This document shows positions 10,109 to 19,900 of a stretch of 64,000 nucleotides of DNA, piece by piece (positions within the stretch are counted from its first letter, which is position 1; each line of letters opens with the position of its first letter). Source of the stretch: COE1 sp949066965 (GTDB taxonomy: Bacteria > Bacillota > Clostridia > Lachnospirales > Lachnospiraceae); assembly GCA_949066965.1 (NCBI GenBank), contig CARTDA010000018.1, forward strand, positions 1 to 64,000. The letters run 5' to 3'. The position numbers were made by a program, and so were the translations under genes. A model generated the notes under the pieces. The model made no database searches, was not told the origin of the DNA, and saw only the letters and a program-made list of their open reading frames with translations.

Positions 10109-10510
10109 TTATTTGTCAAACTCAGGATTAAATGCATAAAAATTGCGCGAGTCAAGGTTCTCCTGTGCAATTCGGAGTGCTTCACCGAACCGCTGGAAAT
10201 GCACAATCTCTCTCGCACGCAGAAACCTGATTGGGTCACAGACATCAGGATCTTTAACCAGACGGAGGATATTGTCATATGTCGTCCTCGCCTTCTGCTC
10301 TGCTGCCATGTCCTCTGTCAAGTCTGTGATGACATCACCCTTGGACTGAAATTCACAGGCATTGAACGGAATGCCACCTGCCGCCTGCGGCCAGAGCGCC
10401 AGCGTATGATCCACATAGTACTTGTCGAATCCAGACTCTTTGATTTCCTCTGGTGTAAGATTTCTTGTCAGCTGGTATACAATTGCGCAAATCATTTCGA
10501 AATGAGCCAG
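10109..10510 (-). CDS. cotJC: cotJC 3' part: CotJC spore coat protein (Mn-catalase family), split by the prophage
   Basis: This encodes the last 133 residues of CotJC, starting at LAHFEMICAIVYQLTRNLTPEEI. It carries the second ferritin-like half with EDMAAEQKARTTYDNILRL and the REIVHFQRFGEAL metal-ligand helix. The remaining 65 residues are encoded 38 kb away at 48877-49071 on the same strand. Joining the two at the shared GAA codon gives a 198-residue protein of normal family length with the canonical DIGTEELAHFEM stretch. As integrated, this half is preceded by phage DNA and has no evident start or ribosome-binding site of its own. Confidence 0.92.
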   Translation of the reverse strand: MAHFEMICAIVYQLTRNLTPEEIKESGFDKYYVDHTLALWPQAAGGIPFNACEFQSKGDVITDLTEDMAAEQKARTTYDNILRLVKDPDVCDPIRFLRAREIVHFQRFGEALRIAQENLDSRNFYAFNPEFDK

Positions 10511-10534
10511 TTCATATGCACATTGATGTTGGAT
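10491..10534. other. attL: left prophage attachment site
   Basis: Host cotJC sequence runs up to the core TTC (10511-10513). Phage sequence follows with ATATGC and the arm TTGATGTTGGAT (10523-10534). That arm is the exact reverse complement of the arm in attR. Serine integrases typically share only 2-3 bases between attP and attB, as here. Confidence 0.85.
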
Positions 10535-10587
10535 GTAATAGTACTGACTCCCATTGAAAAAATAAAATATACTTGTTTTTTATAATC

Positions 10588-11490
10588 TTAACATATTTTC
10601 CTATATAGTGCACGTGTAATTTTTCCAACAATTCCGTCTGCAATGGTCCCAAGTCTCTTTTGGGATTCTTTCACTGCTACGTTTGTTTTTATACCAAATA
10701 TGCCGTCTATGCCAGACTCATCTATAAGTCCAAAGCGCCACAAATACCACTGAACCCATTTTGTCCCCTCTCCATGGGTTCCAAACCTGACAAGGACTGT
10801 TGGTTCTGCGTATGGGTTACAGTCTGCCGGAATCTTCGATGTATTGACATTGTTCGTTAATAGAAGATTGTACCATCTGCTCAAATCTACGTTTCCTTTT
10901 ATGCCAGGTATATTTCCGCTTGATGTATACTGCCACCCAATTAGATTATGTCCTATCACGGGCATATATTTTGCATTTACAGAATCATCTATCGTAAATC
11001 CTTTATAGCCTGCGTAGTATCGGGCGATCCAAAACTCGTAAGGCAGTTTGTCCGCATACTTTTTTAAATAGCTGTTGTACCAGCTAAGCCCTGTGTATAC
11101 AGCAAACTGATACCCTGCCTTGTATATTTCATCAGCATAAGCATTGATGACTTCTAACGCTTTACTGTCCTTGGGCAGGCTTGTATCTTCCCAGTCAAGG
11201 ATAAACAGATTGCATCTTACGTTGACTATCCTTATCCATGCACTGGCTGCCTGTCGGGCTGCTTCCGGTGTCGTCGCATAACTATAATGATACGTTGCGA
11301 TTACTTTCATTCCTGCTTCGTTGCAGCCTTTTAGATGCTGTTCAAACTTCTTGTCGGCTTTCAGCCTCTTGTTAACCGCCTTCAAAACTACATAATTGAC
11401 ACCGGATGCCTTTACTGCCGCATAAGACTCTGCTTCGTTCCATCCGGATAAATCCAATACAAGTTCTTCAATTTCCGTTGTTTTTCCCAT
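10588..11490 (-). CDS. Endolysin: GH25 lysozyme with C-terminal peptidoglycan-binding domain
   Basis: A 300-residue muramidase that cuts cell-wall glycan at phage release. The GH25 barrel begins with LVLDLSGWN (catalytic-region Asp) and has LFILDWEDTS (Asp/Glu pair) in the middle. The segment EFWIARYYAGY and the terminal WQYTSSG strand are typical. The C-terminal 75 residues (VRFGTHGEGTKWVQWYLWRF onward) resemble PG_binding_1. There is no signal peptide, so it needs the holin encoded just upstream. The start at 11490 follows a GGAGG motif; the frame extends further upstream inside the holin gene. Confidence 0.92.
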   Translation of the reverse strand: MGKTTEIEELVLDLSGWNEAESYAAVKASGVNYVVLKAVNKRLKADKKFEQHLKGCNEAGMKVIATYHYSYATTPEAARQAASAWIRIVNVRCNLFILDWEDTSLPKDSKALEVINAYADEIYKAGYQFAVYTGLSWYNSYLKKYADKLPYEFWIARYYAGYKGFTIDDSVNAKYMPVIGHNLIGWQYTSSGNIPGIKGNVDLSRWYNLLLTNNVNTSKIPADCNPYAEPTVLVRFGTHGEGTKWVQWYLWRFGLIDESGIDGIFGIKTNVAVKESQKRLGTIADGIVGKITRALYRKIC

Positions 11491-11911
11491 TCTCTGCTTT
11501 CTCCTCCGTTTCCTTCGTAAGGATATCAATTGCACTGTTCAGTACAGGCGGCAAGGGAATTCCCATCAATCCGGCATTCTCCACGATTGATATCAGCTCA
11601 TTTGCCACAAAACCTATTATAACTGCATTGCGAATGTAATTTACTCCTATGATTATGTCTAACCGATAAGCAACAAGGACAAACAGAAGGGTTACGCATT
11701 TACGGCAGAGCCCTTTCCACCCGACTCTTGACTCTAATGCGCCTGACTGTGTTTTGGGGCTGTTCCGAAAAATTCCAGCCACAATCAGCCCCATTATGTA
11801 ATCAATTGCCATAAATAATATTAACGTTACCAGTCCACTGTCCCATCCTCCAAACGCAGAAACCACCATACTGCCCACCGCTCCCAAAAGAGCACATATT
11901 TTTGCTTTCAT
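11468..11911 (-). CDS. Phage holin (holin_4 / toxin-secretion-lysis family)
   Basis: A 147-residue membrane protein with about three hydrophobic helices (VGSMVVSAFGGW, LVTLILFMAIDYIMGLIVAG, LLFVLVAYRLDIIIGV) and the family motif DYIMGLIVAG. It permeabilises the membrane so that the endolysin reaches the wall. Its 3' end overlaps the endolysin start by about 23 bases, indicating translational coupling. Confidence 0.9.
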   Translation of the reverse strand: MKAKICALLGAVGSMVVSAFGGWDSGLVTLILFMAIDYIMGLIVAGIFRNSPKTQSGALESRVGWKGLCRKCVTLLFVLVAYRLDIIIGVNYIRNAVIIGFVANELISIVENAGLMGIPLPPVLNSAIDILTKETEEKAENGKNNGN

Positions 11912-11926
11912 TTCTATTTTCTCCTC

Positions 11927-12067
11927 TCAAAGTGCTGCTTTTATTTCTTCAATCTCTTTATTCGTAAGTCTGGGATAGCTCTTTATTATATCCTCAAACT
12001 TTTCACCTGCTGCCAAGCGTTTGTTGATCGCACGCAGCATTATATTTTTTACAGCATTACTCATCAT
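11927..12067 (-). CDS. Small hypothetical phage protein (46 aa)
   Basis: A short frame reading MMSNAVKNIMLRAINKRLAA onward, ending EEIKAAL. Its ATGA start overlaps the stop of the upstream gene by four bases, and the holin gene follows after 15 bases, so it fits the operon tightly. The sequence looks like a small helical protein. No function recognised. Confidence 0.6.
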   Translation of the reverse strand: MMSNAVKNIMLRAINKRLAAGEKFEDIIKSYPRLTNKEIEEIKAAL

Positions 12068-12402
12068 ACTTCACCTCCAAACATCATTGCTGCTATAGCT
12101 TCATCCTGCTCTGCCTGCGATACCTGCAGTTCCCTGATCTGCTTTTCTGTCGCGTCAAGGATATGCATGGTCACTGCGACTTTTCCATCCGCACTGATCA
12201 TAAGGGATTCAAATTCAACATCAGGATATTCACCATAAACTGTCCCTTTCGTATCCCCTACTGTCAGTTCTTTTACTTCCTTAAAAACTGCCTCTACATC
12301 ACCAGCTGCCGGATCAGTGACTGTAAAGGATATTGTGTTAATTCCTGTGGTTACATTTTCTACGGTGTAATTTGCACCACTGGCTGTAATTATTTCATTC
12401 AT
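12064..12402 (-). CDS. Hypothetical phage protein between tail fibre and lysis genes
   Basis: A 112-residue acidic, soluble protein starting MNEIITASGANYTVENVTTG and rich in beta-type Thr/Val pattern, with a helical C-terminus (EKQIRELQVSQAEQDEAIAA). Its position after the tail fibre genes suggests a structural accessory or assembly factor. I do not recognise the family. Confidence 0.7.
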   Translation of the reverse strand: MNEIITASGANYTVENVTTGINTISFTVTDPAAGDVEAVFKEVKELTVGDTKGTVYGEYPDVEFESLMISADGKVAVTMHILDATEKQIRELQVSQAEQDEAIAAMMFGGEV

Positions 12403-12468
12403 ATTTTCAGATCCTTTCTTTTTATTAATAAGGTTTACGGGTTACATATTTACCGTCTAAATAGCAAT

Positions 12469-13332
12469 TTATCTACCTATATATGTAATTCCAGCATCAT
12501 ATGGAATGGTAACTGTTAGTGTTCCATTTTCTTTTTCACATGTAAATGTAGCATCGTTAGCTCCGCATAGTGATGTAGTGTTCACCCCAAATGTGTTTAA
12601 GCTGCCCGCAACCCAAACTGTATATACTGAATGTTGAGAAATAATAATGAATCCGTGCGCTAATCCAGGCACTATTAGTGAACGCCCCCAGTTAGTATTA
12701 TACTTTCTGGACATAATACTTTTATAATTATTTAAATTGCTATTTTGCTGGGCAATGAGGTTCGCCAGCGTCCCCGCCACGGATGCATTTTTTTCGACTG
12801 CGTCAAGGGCGTACTCCCCGGTTTTTGTAATTGCCGCGCTGTTGGACAGTTTCACATGACCAAGTATTGCCGCCGTAGCTTTCTGGGTGTAATGTGCAAT
12901 TAACACCGATACCGCTTTTTTCAGCTTTCCAAATGCAACCTTTACGGTTTCCCCGCTGCTTATGTTTTCAAGTTTCGCAGCCTCGGTATATGTAGGCTTC
13001 TGCTCCTCTATTTCGGAGATGCTCCCTGCCGGTCCGGTGGCGCCCGCTGGTCCCCTTATGTTTCCAATGTGCGTCCACTCCGCCACATCTGCCGCGCCTG
13101 CCACTGTGCATTCGTACAGATTTCCGGTATCAGTGTTGACGTAATAATCATACAGCTTTGCGTCCGTTATGTTGGTTTCAGGGAATATTGTCCCGGCCGT
13201 GCTGGTACCGGTCACCGCCGTCCCGCTTGTCCATCTGCTGCCCCTCTGTCCCGTGGCACCGGTTTCACCCATCTCCCCCTTTTTTCCCTGTTTGCCTTCG
13301 GGACCCCTAAAATTTCCAATCAACAGTTTCAT
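12469..13332 (-). CDS. Tail fibre protein with short collagen-like segments
   Basis: 287 residues. Gly-X-Y triplets occur near the N-terminus (GPEGKQGKKGEMGETGATG) and again around GPAGATGPAG. A helical stretch and a C-terminal beta-rich domain (from about 220) that could bind the host surface follow. Collagen-like triplets are common in trimeric phage fibres. Its stop-start region overlaps the upstream gene by four bases. The receptor is unknown. Confidence 0.75.
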   Translation of the reverse strand: MKLLIGNFRGPEGKQGKKGEMGETGATGQRGSRWTSGTAVTGTSTAGTIFPETNITDAKLYDYYVNTDTGNLYECTVAGAADVAEWTHIGNIRGPAGATGPAGSISEIEEQKPTYTEAAKLENISSGETVKVAFGKLKKAVSVLIAHYTQKATAAILGHVKLSNSAAITKTGEYALDAVEKNASVAGTLANLIAQQNSNLNNYKSIMSRKYNTNWGRSLIVPGLAHGFIIISQHSVYTVWVAGSLNTFGVNTTSLCGANDATFTCEKENGTLTVTIPYDAGITYIGR

Positions 13333-13991
13333 GCACTTGCTCCTTTCTCGTTGTCCGAAACTATCATGTAAATGTTTCCATCCTCATCCGTCTCAAAGGC
13401 GGGCGCACTACCTGCATCATCCGGGTATATAGCCCACAGGTTTCCATCCTCATCACCGATTAGGTTAAACATCCCATTGACTGGCACTATTATGCCGCTG
13501 TCTCCCCTGTCACCTTTGTCACCTTTGTCGCCTTTATCACCCTTATCGCCCTTGTCGCCTTTATCACCCTTGTCGCCTGTGTCTCCCCTGTCGCCTTTTG
13601 CACCGTTAAAAAATCCTGCTGCCAGTTTATCAACTACATCTGCCAGTATTTCAAGCGCCTTGTCACGTGCCTTTCTTGTATCGCGTTCTGCGGTGATGGC
13701 AGCGTTGGCGCCTTCTGTCGCTTCCGTAGCCCTTGCCACTGCTACCTGTTCTGATGATGCCGCAGAAAGTTTGCTCTTATTGGCATCATCAGCGGCTTTT
13801 TCTGCCCTGTTTTTTGCAGCAACGCTTGTCGCTGCACTTGCTGCTGCCTCTGCTGCTTTTGTTTCCGCAACTGCCGCCGACCCTTCAACACTACTGTTTA
13901 TGGCAGCAATAGCATCATGTATGGACTGACGTACATCCTTCCCATACATGGCTTTCATCATATTGCTTAAAAACACTGATATATTTGCCAT
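13329..13991 (-). CDS. Baseplate/tail fibre protein with GDK collagen-like repeat
   Basis: 220 residues starting at MANISVFLSNMMKAMYGKDV after GGAAGGTG. An alanine-rich coiled-coil region (about 45-115) leads to about ten Gly-Asp-Lys/Arg triplets (about 135-165) and a small acidic C-terminal domain. The repeat is encoded by a 9-bp tandem unit at about 13505-13590, which may change length by slippage. This looks like a trimeric fibre or BppU-like baseplate subunit. Confidence 0.75.
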   Translation of the reverse strand: MANISVFLSNMMKAMYGKDVRQSIHDAIAAINSSVEGSAAVAETKAAEAAASAATSVAAKNRAEKAADDANKSKLSAASSEQVAVARATEATEGANAAITAERDTRKARDKALEILADVVDKLAAGFFNGAKGDRGDTGDKGDKGDKGDKGDKGDKGDKGDRGDSGIIVPVNGMFNLIGDEDGNLWAIYPDDAGSAPAFETDEDGNIYMIVSDNEKGASA

Positions 13992-14009
13992 TCTATCACC
14001 TTCCAATCT

Positions 14010-14177
14010 TTACAGGCTTACTTCAAAGGTTACCGGCTTCAGTGCCATAATTTCTTCCAATGTCAGATGTTTCCCTGTTTCAGTATTAACAATCTCATAC
14101 CCTTCATCGGTGTATTGTTTTGCATCCTCTGGATTCACATAAAATTTTTCATCGTCCTTTTTTGCCAAATACAGCAT
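14010..14177 (-). CDS. Small hypothetical phage protein (55 aa)
   Basis: A frame starting MLYLAKKDDEKFYVNPEDAK, preceded by AAAGGAAATGGGG and fitting closely between the tail spike gene (14193) and the next fibre gene (13991). Colinear with the late operon, soluble, mixed alpha/beta composition. Function unknown. Confidence 0.65.
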   Translation of the reverse strand: MLYLAKKDDEKFYVNPEDAKQYTDEGYEIVNTETGKHLTLEEIMALKPVTFEVSL

Positions 14178-14192
14178 AACCCCATTTCCTTT

Positions 14193-16229
14193 CTAAGCTG
14201 TTACGAGAATCCCATTTATAAACCTAAGTGTTTTAGTTGTACAGGTTATTTTGTCCCCACCTCCCGACACTCCTGTTACCACGGTAATATCCGTACTTCT
14301 ACATCTGGTTACATCTGCACTCTGTGATGGATTTTCTGAGACATAAAACCGTGGAGTTTTTATACTCATTGCCTGTTGAGCCCGCCAACGCATGGAGGGG
14401 CGCAACACTCCATCCTCCCTGGTGCCATCTGAAAAATCCAGCGATCCAACCTCTTTTTCCTCCTGAAATCCTTTAATTTCTCCTATACTTACCTTAATGG
14501 AATGCGTCTCATCGGCATCTTTTGAAATTATCGCAACCCCCTGCAACGTTCCCGACGTAATTTTATCCGCGCTTAATTCACCTTCAATGTTTGCCGTTTT
14601 TACACGCAGATTCTCCGCTACAACATTTGTCGTCTTAATCGTGTCTTCTGCCAGCTGCGTCACTTTATCGTCAGCCTCATCCAGGTTTGCCCATGCAATT
14701 TTGACCGTCGGAGCAAGGGTTATCCCACCTTTGTCCAGTGTCACCAGCACATTTCCGGACTCGTCACAAATATGCGCAACGCCCGAAGTATTTTCCATAC
14801 CTCCAAGCTGCAGTGTTCCACCCTTAATCCTGTCTGCACACATTGTCCCTGCCGTGATAAAATCGGCAACAATCGCACCATCCATTGTCATTGCAAGACC
14901 ATATTCCCCATTATATCCGGTGCTGGAATATCCAAAGCCATTGAGGTTCCAGCGCCATACTTTCCGGGCTTCATCAATATTTTTGGAATCCATTATCAGC
15001 AGCTCGCACGGATTGCCCTTGTCATCCATCTTCAGGGCTATGTATCCATTGGTTGCCTGCTTTATCAGGGCGGATGCGTTATTCTTTGCCGCCTGAAGTA
15101 TTTCACCTTTCTGCGGCAGTCTTTGCGCTATTCCCTTTTCCGTACTCGCCAGCTGCTGTGTATATGATTTCCGGACAGTATTGCTTAATACTATGGTATT
15201 CTGTGACGCATCAGAAAGGCATGTTGTCTTTTGCTGTACCGGGAACCAGGAATCCATTCCAAACGGACTGGCTATCGCATGGATGTAATCCCCAAGCTCA
15301 AATGACTGGATGTCCCTGTCCAGTACTGACATGTCTATTGCATTGAGTTCGAGTGTCAGGCTTGCAAACTGTTTGTCTGTGAGCCATTCCCGCGCCTTTT
15401 TTATCAGATTCTCGGGAAGCGTTACATCGCTGAAATCCACCACCCTTTTAATCCATCCAAATTTCTTTACGGCGTCCTCGTTACAGACATAATCCTTTCC
15501 ATCATTGACGGATTCTATCGTCAGATATGCCGGAAGCCCCTCGACCGGGCTCTCATCCAGCTGGTGTCCCCTTGGCAGTACCGCCGTTGCAATTTCATCC
15601 GTGGACGTACTTTCTGCATAATCCAGCAGATTCTCGCCAAACTCTATAGCCTGCCCGCACGTCTTCCCATAATCCTCCAGCGTGACCACATCCAGAATGT
15701 TTCTGCCATTGGTACGCCTTACCCTTATATATCCGCCTAATTTGTCACATATCTTTTCCCTTAACGCTGTCAGGGTATCTTCATAGTTGGTGTACCTGTA
15801 AATGCTGTCATTGGAATCACGTACGGTGACTGCACCGACTTCAAAGCGCTTCCTTTCTTCTACCTGTTCGTTATGTTTCTGCACAAGTTCGTTTATAAAA
15901 GCATACGGCGTGACATCCTGAAACTTTTTCTGGGGCTGTATGGAGTCAGCCAGGAAGGAAAGTATCCCGACTGCATAGACATTCTTTTCACGCCTAAAGT
16001 TTACTGATGTCTCCTTTACCATTCCGTAGAACACTTCACTGCCGTCCTTCAGCACCTGTATCATGGATATCCGTTCAAGTATCCGGCTGTACAGGGGATT
16101 GTCCGGCGGGATCTTGAATTCCAGATACCCCGCGTCATTCAGGGATTCCGTCAGGGTGGGGGAAAAGACCACACACTCTTTATCCCCCGGATACCATAAG
16201 TGCCTTCCGTCCATTAAAATTTCATACAT
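14193..16229 (-). CDS. Tail spike / Tal-like tail protein (phage minor structural protein)
   Basis: 678 residues. The N-terminal 350 residues (MYEILMDGRHLWYPGDKECV onward) match the N-terminal region of the phage minor structural/endopeptidase-tail family that forms the hub at the tail tip. The C-terminal half is a repetitive beta-rich region (DGAIVADFITAGTMCADRIKGG) seen in tail spikes. It follows the Dit-like gene with a one-base overlap, the conserved Dit-Tal order of siphovirus tail tips. No catalytic wall-degrading motif was evident. Confidence 0.85.
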   Translation of the reverse strand: MYEILMDGRHLWYPGDKECVVFSPTLTESLNDAGYLEFKIPPDNPLYSRILERISMIQVLKDGSEVFYGMVKETSVNFRREKNVYAVGILSFLADSIQPQKKFQDVTPYAFINELVQKHNEQVEERKRFEVGAVTVRDSNDSIYRYTNYEDTLTALREKICDKLGGYIRVRRTNGRNILDVVTLEDYGKTCGQAIEFGENLLDYAESTSTDEIATAVLPRGHQLDESPVEGLPAYLTIESVNDGKDYVCNEDAVKKFGWIKRVVDFSDVTLPENLIKKAREWLTDKQFASLTLELNAIDMSVLDRDIQSFELGDYIHAIASPFGMDSWFPVQQKTTCLSDASQNTIVLSNTVRKSYTQQLASTEKGIAQRLPQKGEILQAAKNNASALIKQATNGYIALKMDDKGNPCELLIMDSKNIDEARKVWRWNLNGFGYSSTGYNGEYGLAMTMDGAIVADFITAGTMCADRIKGGTLQLGGMENTSGVAHICDESGNVLVTLDKGGITLAPTVKIAWANLDEADDKVTQLAEDTIKTTNVVAENLRVKTANIEGELSADKITSGTLQGVAIISKDADETHSIKVSIGEIKGFQEEKEVGSLDFSDGTREDGVLRPSMRWRAQQAMSIKTPRFYVSENPSQSADVTRCRSTDITVVTGVSGGGDKITCTTKTLRFINGILVTA

Positions 16230-16975
16230 TATAAGCTTCCCCCCCTGTAATCAATCAAAACTGTGCCCCTGCCTCTGAATACAAGCATGACATCTGATTC
16301 ACCACATACTTTCAACCGCGGGAACCTGTTCTTTCCGTTCATCATGCTGAATGTGTTTTGTCCATCCGATACCGTAAATTCAGCCGAGGCAATGCCGGAT
16401 ACCTCAAATACCGGAACCGACGTCATTGTCCCCCCTGGAATGAAAATGCTTAATTCCCCATCCACCGTCTGTCTTTCGATTGTCCTGATTACCCCGGTCT
16501 CAAAGTTAAACGGATCCCATAACCATTCCTCCGCTGATGACTGCAGGTCATATTTGTAAGGCTCAGCGCTGGGCATGTTTAATTTCATCGTGCCCAGCTG
16601 CCTTATGCGGTCAAACTCCTCGACGTAAAGCCTGCCTGTCCAGTAATGGTCAATGTCATTGTCAAAGATGATTTTGCATCTGCGTCCGTGTACCTTATTC
16701 CTCAGGTCAGAAACAATATTGTCCCAGTCCATCCTGTTCCTTATGCCGCCAAGCTCTATGCTTATGGCTCTCGATTTATATACCGGCATGCCTGTCAGTG
16801 CTTCTGACAGGTCAAGGAAAGCGTTCGCCCCCGGGACGTCCACATAATATGTCTCCTGCTCCGGTGCCCCTATGCAGTTGTTGTTACCAATCGCCAGTCC
16901 CCAGTCATCCAGGGTATGGTATTTTGTGCCCGTGGATATTACCTCTATTTCCACGCCATTGGTTAATGCATTCAT
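16229..16975 (-). CDS. Distal tail protein (Dit-like)
   Basis: A 248-residue protein between tape measure and Tal-like genes, the usual place for Dit. The N-terminal half (EIEVISTGTKYHTLDDWGL, DVPGANAFLDLSEALTG) and the central SIELGGIRNRMDWDNIVSDL segment match siphovirus tail-component proteins that form the hexameric ring under the tail tube. One-base overlaps on both sides indicate coupled translation. Confidence 0.85.
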   Translation of the reverse strand: MNALTNGVEIEVISTGTKYHTLDDWGLAIGNNNCIGAPEQETYYVDVPGANAFLDLSEALTGMPVYKSRAISIELGGIRNRMDWDNIVSDLRNKVHGRRCKIIFDNDIDHYWTGRLYVEEFDRIRQLGTMKLNMPSAEPYKYDLQSSAEEWLWDPFNFETGVIRTIERQTVDGELSIFIPGGTMTSVPVFEVSGIASAEFTVSDGQNTFSMMNGKNRFPRLKVCGESDVMLVFRGRGTVLIDYRGGSL

Positions 16976-19900
16976 TACCGACCTCTTTCACGCATGTCAA
17001 GCCTGCGGAATTCCATATTCATCTTAGGGGCAAGTGCACCTATTGTTTCTCCGGAATCGAGCACGACCTCCCTGTTTTCAGCCAGATACGGCAGATACTG
17101 TTTCATCACTTTCAGCATCTCAGAGACTCCGTTCGTGCCAAATCCATGGCTGTCTGCCTGTGCCTCAAGTGACACGCTTCCACGTATGGACATATTTTCA
17201 GCCAGTCCGTTGACGGCATCCGTTACAAGTCCCTGGTTGTCTTTAATCCCCTGCGCCAGTCCGTGCATGAAATCCGGCATCCATTTTTCATAATCCCGGA
17301 GGGGTCCCTTGTCCGGACGTGAGAAATGCAGAAACTCCCTAATCTTGTCTGCAATGTCCCTAATCGGTTCCAATATGGCATTGATTTTCTGCCTGATGCC
17401 ATCTATAAGCCCCATTACAAAGTCCTTGCCCCATCCAATTGCCTTAGCTGGCAGAGTCGTTATAAACTCAATTGCTTCCTGAAATCCTTCCCTGACACTG
17501 GGACCGAGATTTCCTAACGCTGCCTGCACCCCTGCCACCACGTTATTCCACGCTGCCGATGTGGACTGCCGAATTTCATTCCATATTCCCACAATCTTGC
17601 CCTTGAGGTTTCTGATATGACCCGCAACACTACTGCCAAGCCCCTGAGCTATGGAAGATACTCCCGCCTTGATGCTTCCCCATGTTGATGTGGAGAAATC
17701 TTTTATCCCATTCCAGGCTGTCCCTGTCGCAGTCTTCACATTCTCCCATGTCGAAGCAAAAAAGTCCTGTACGCCGCCCCAGATTGTCTCTGCCTTTGAC
17801 TTGATGCCGTTCCATGTCGATACAAAAAAATCCTTTATCCCTCCCCAGACTGTCTGGGCTGTTGACTTGATGCCGTTCCATGTCGATACAAGAAAATCCT
17901 TTATCCCTCCCCAGACTGCCTGGGCTGTCGACTTGATGCCATTCCAGACCGAGGAAAAAAAATCCTTTATCCCTCCCCAGATTGCCTGGGCAGCTGACTT
18001 GATGTTTTCCCATGTCGATACAAAGAAATCCTTTATTCCTCCCCAGATTGCCTGGGCTGTCGACTTGATGCCATTCCAGACCGAGGAAAAAAAGTCCTTT
18101 ATCCCTCCCCAGATTGCCTGGGCAGCTGCTTTTATGCTTTCCCACAGGTCAATCCAGAACTGCCGGAATTCATCACAGGTATTCCATAAATATATGAATA
18201 CTGCCACCAGTGCCGCAACTGCCGCTATAACCAGCACAATGGGATTTGCTATCAGGGCAGCGCTAAATGCCTTTACTGCCGTGGTCACCACTGTTAATGC
18301 TGTCTTTACGGATGCAAACGCAGTGACGAGTCCTGGTATTATCGTCATGACCTGCCCTATGGACCATATTATCTTTCCGGCAATCATTAATGCGGGTCCT
18401 AATGCGGCAACAATTACACCAATGACGGCGACGATGGTCTTCATTACTGGGCTCAGACTATTGAGCCAGTCTATAAAATTCCCTACGATTTTCACTGCTT
18501 CGCGTATGGCTGGCATCAGGATTTCACCGAAGGCTATTGCAAGCTCTGATATCTTGCTTTTCAGGGTCGTAAGCTGCCCATTCAGGTTATCCTGCATGAT
18601 TGCAGTCATGTTTTCGGCAGAACCATCACAATTGTCAATGGCACTTCGTAACTGGTCTATTTTCTCTGGTGCCGCGGTCATTAATGCGAGAAATCCACTC
18701 ATTGCATTCTGCCCCACCAGTGCCTTTGCATTAGCTGATTTTTCTGCATCCGATAACTGCGAAAATGCATAGCGACATTCCTTCAAAATTTGACCCAGCT
18801 CTCTCATTTTTCCATTTGAATCTTTTGTCCGTATTGTTAAATTTCCTATTTCTTGACCCGCGAGTTTAACATCCCCAGCAAGGACTGTCATTACTTTTCT
18901 CATTGCAGTACCAGACATTTCACCCTTTACACTTGAATCTGACATTAAACCTATAGCCTCTGCTGTATCCTCTATAGAAAAACTCAATGCACCAGCCACT
19001 GGTGCGCAATATTTAAACCCCTCACCCATAAGACCAACATCTGTATTTGCGTTGGACATGGCAGCTGCCATTACATCTGCAGCATGTGTTACGTTTGCCA
19101 CACCATTCGTTGTCTCATCTACCTCTATATGAAAAGCTGTCATTGTATCGGTTAAAATATCTGATGTCGTTGCTAAATCTTCACCTGATGCAGCAGCAAG
19201 ATTCATTACCCCGGCAATACCATTAAGCATATCCTCGGTTTTCCACCCTGCCATAGCCATATAGTTCATGGCTTCTGCCGCCTCTGACGCAGAAAATTTT
19301 GTCTCTTTTCCCATCTCCCTGGCTTTATTTCTAAGCTGTTCAAGTTCTTCACCAGTAGCTCCTGATACAGCTGCAACCTTACTCATTGCAGAATCAAAAT
19401 CAGCGGCTGTTTTTATTGCTTCAACGCCAAAATTTGCAACTGTCTTTGACACAGGCATGAGCGTTTGTCCTACACCCTCAATGGTTGCTCCCACATTCTT
19501 AAGGTTTTCCCCTGTCTGGGTCAGTCTTTCAAACGAATCAGCCGAATCATCTACTTGCTCTTTCAATAGGTTTAATGAATCGCCTGATGCATCTGCCTGC
19601 TTTCCCAATTCCTCCAGTGCATCTTCCGAATCCCCGACATTCTCCTCAAATCCATCCAGTGTGTTGCCTGCCGTACTTGTCTGTGCTTCCAGACCTTTCA
19701 GGGTATTTTCTGTTGCTACGATTTCCCGCTGCAATTCGTCATACTGATGCTGACTAATATCCCCTCTTGCCAGTGCCTCATTAGCCTCTGTCCCTGCTTT
19801 CTGAAGTGCCGCTAATTTCTCTCTTGTCTCCCCAATTGCCTCTGCCAGTAACCGCTGTTTTTGTTCTAACAGTATTGTATTTTTCGGGTCAATTTTTAGC

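Noticed and set aside
10512..10587. tRNA or other usual integration target at the left end
   Set aside because: No tRNA-like fold; the target is clearly the cotJC coding sequence.
13505..13590. Tandem 9-bp array as a possible CRISPR or minisatellite
   Set aside because: The units are contiguous without spacers and encode Gly-Asp-Lys/Arg triplets in frame of a fibre gene.
17651..18772. Long plus-strand frame opposite the tape measure gene
   Set aside because: It is an antisense shadow produced by the repeated tape measure sequence; no ribosome-binding site and no independent coding signal.
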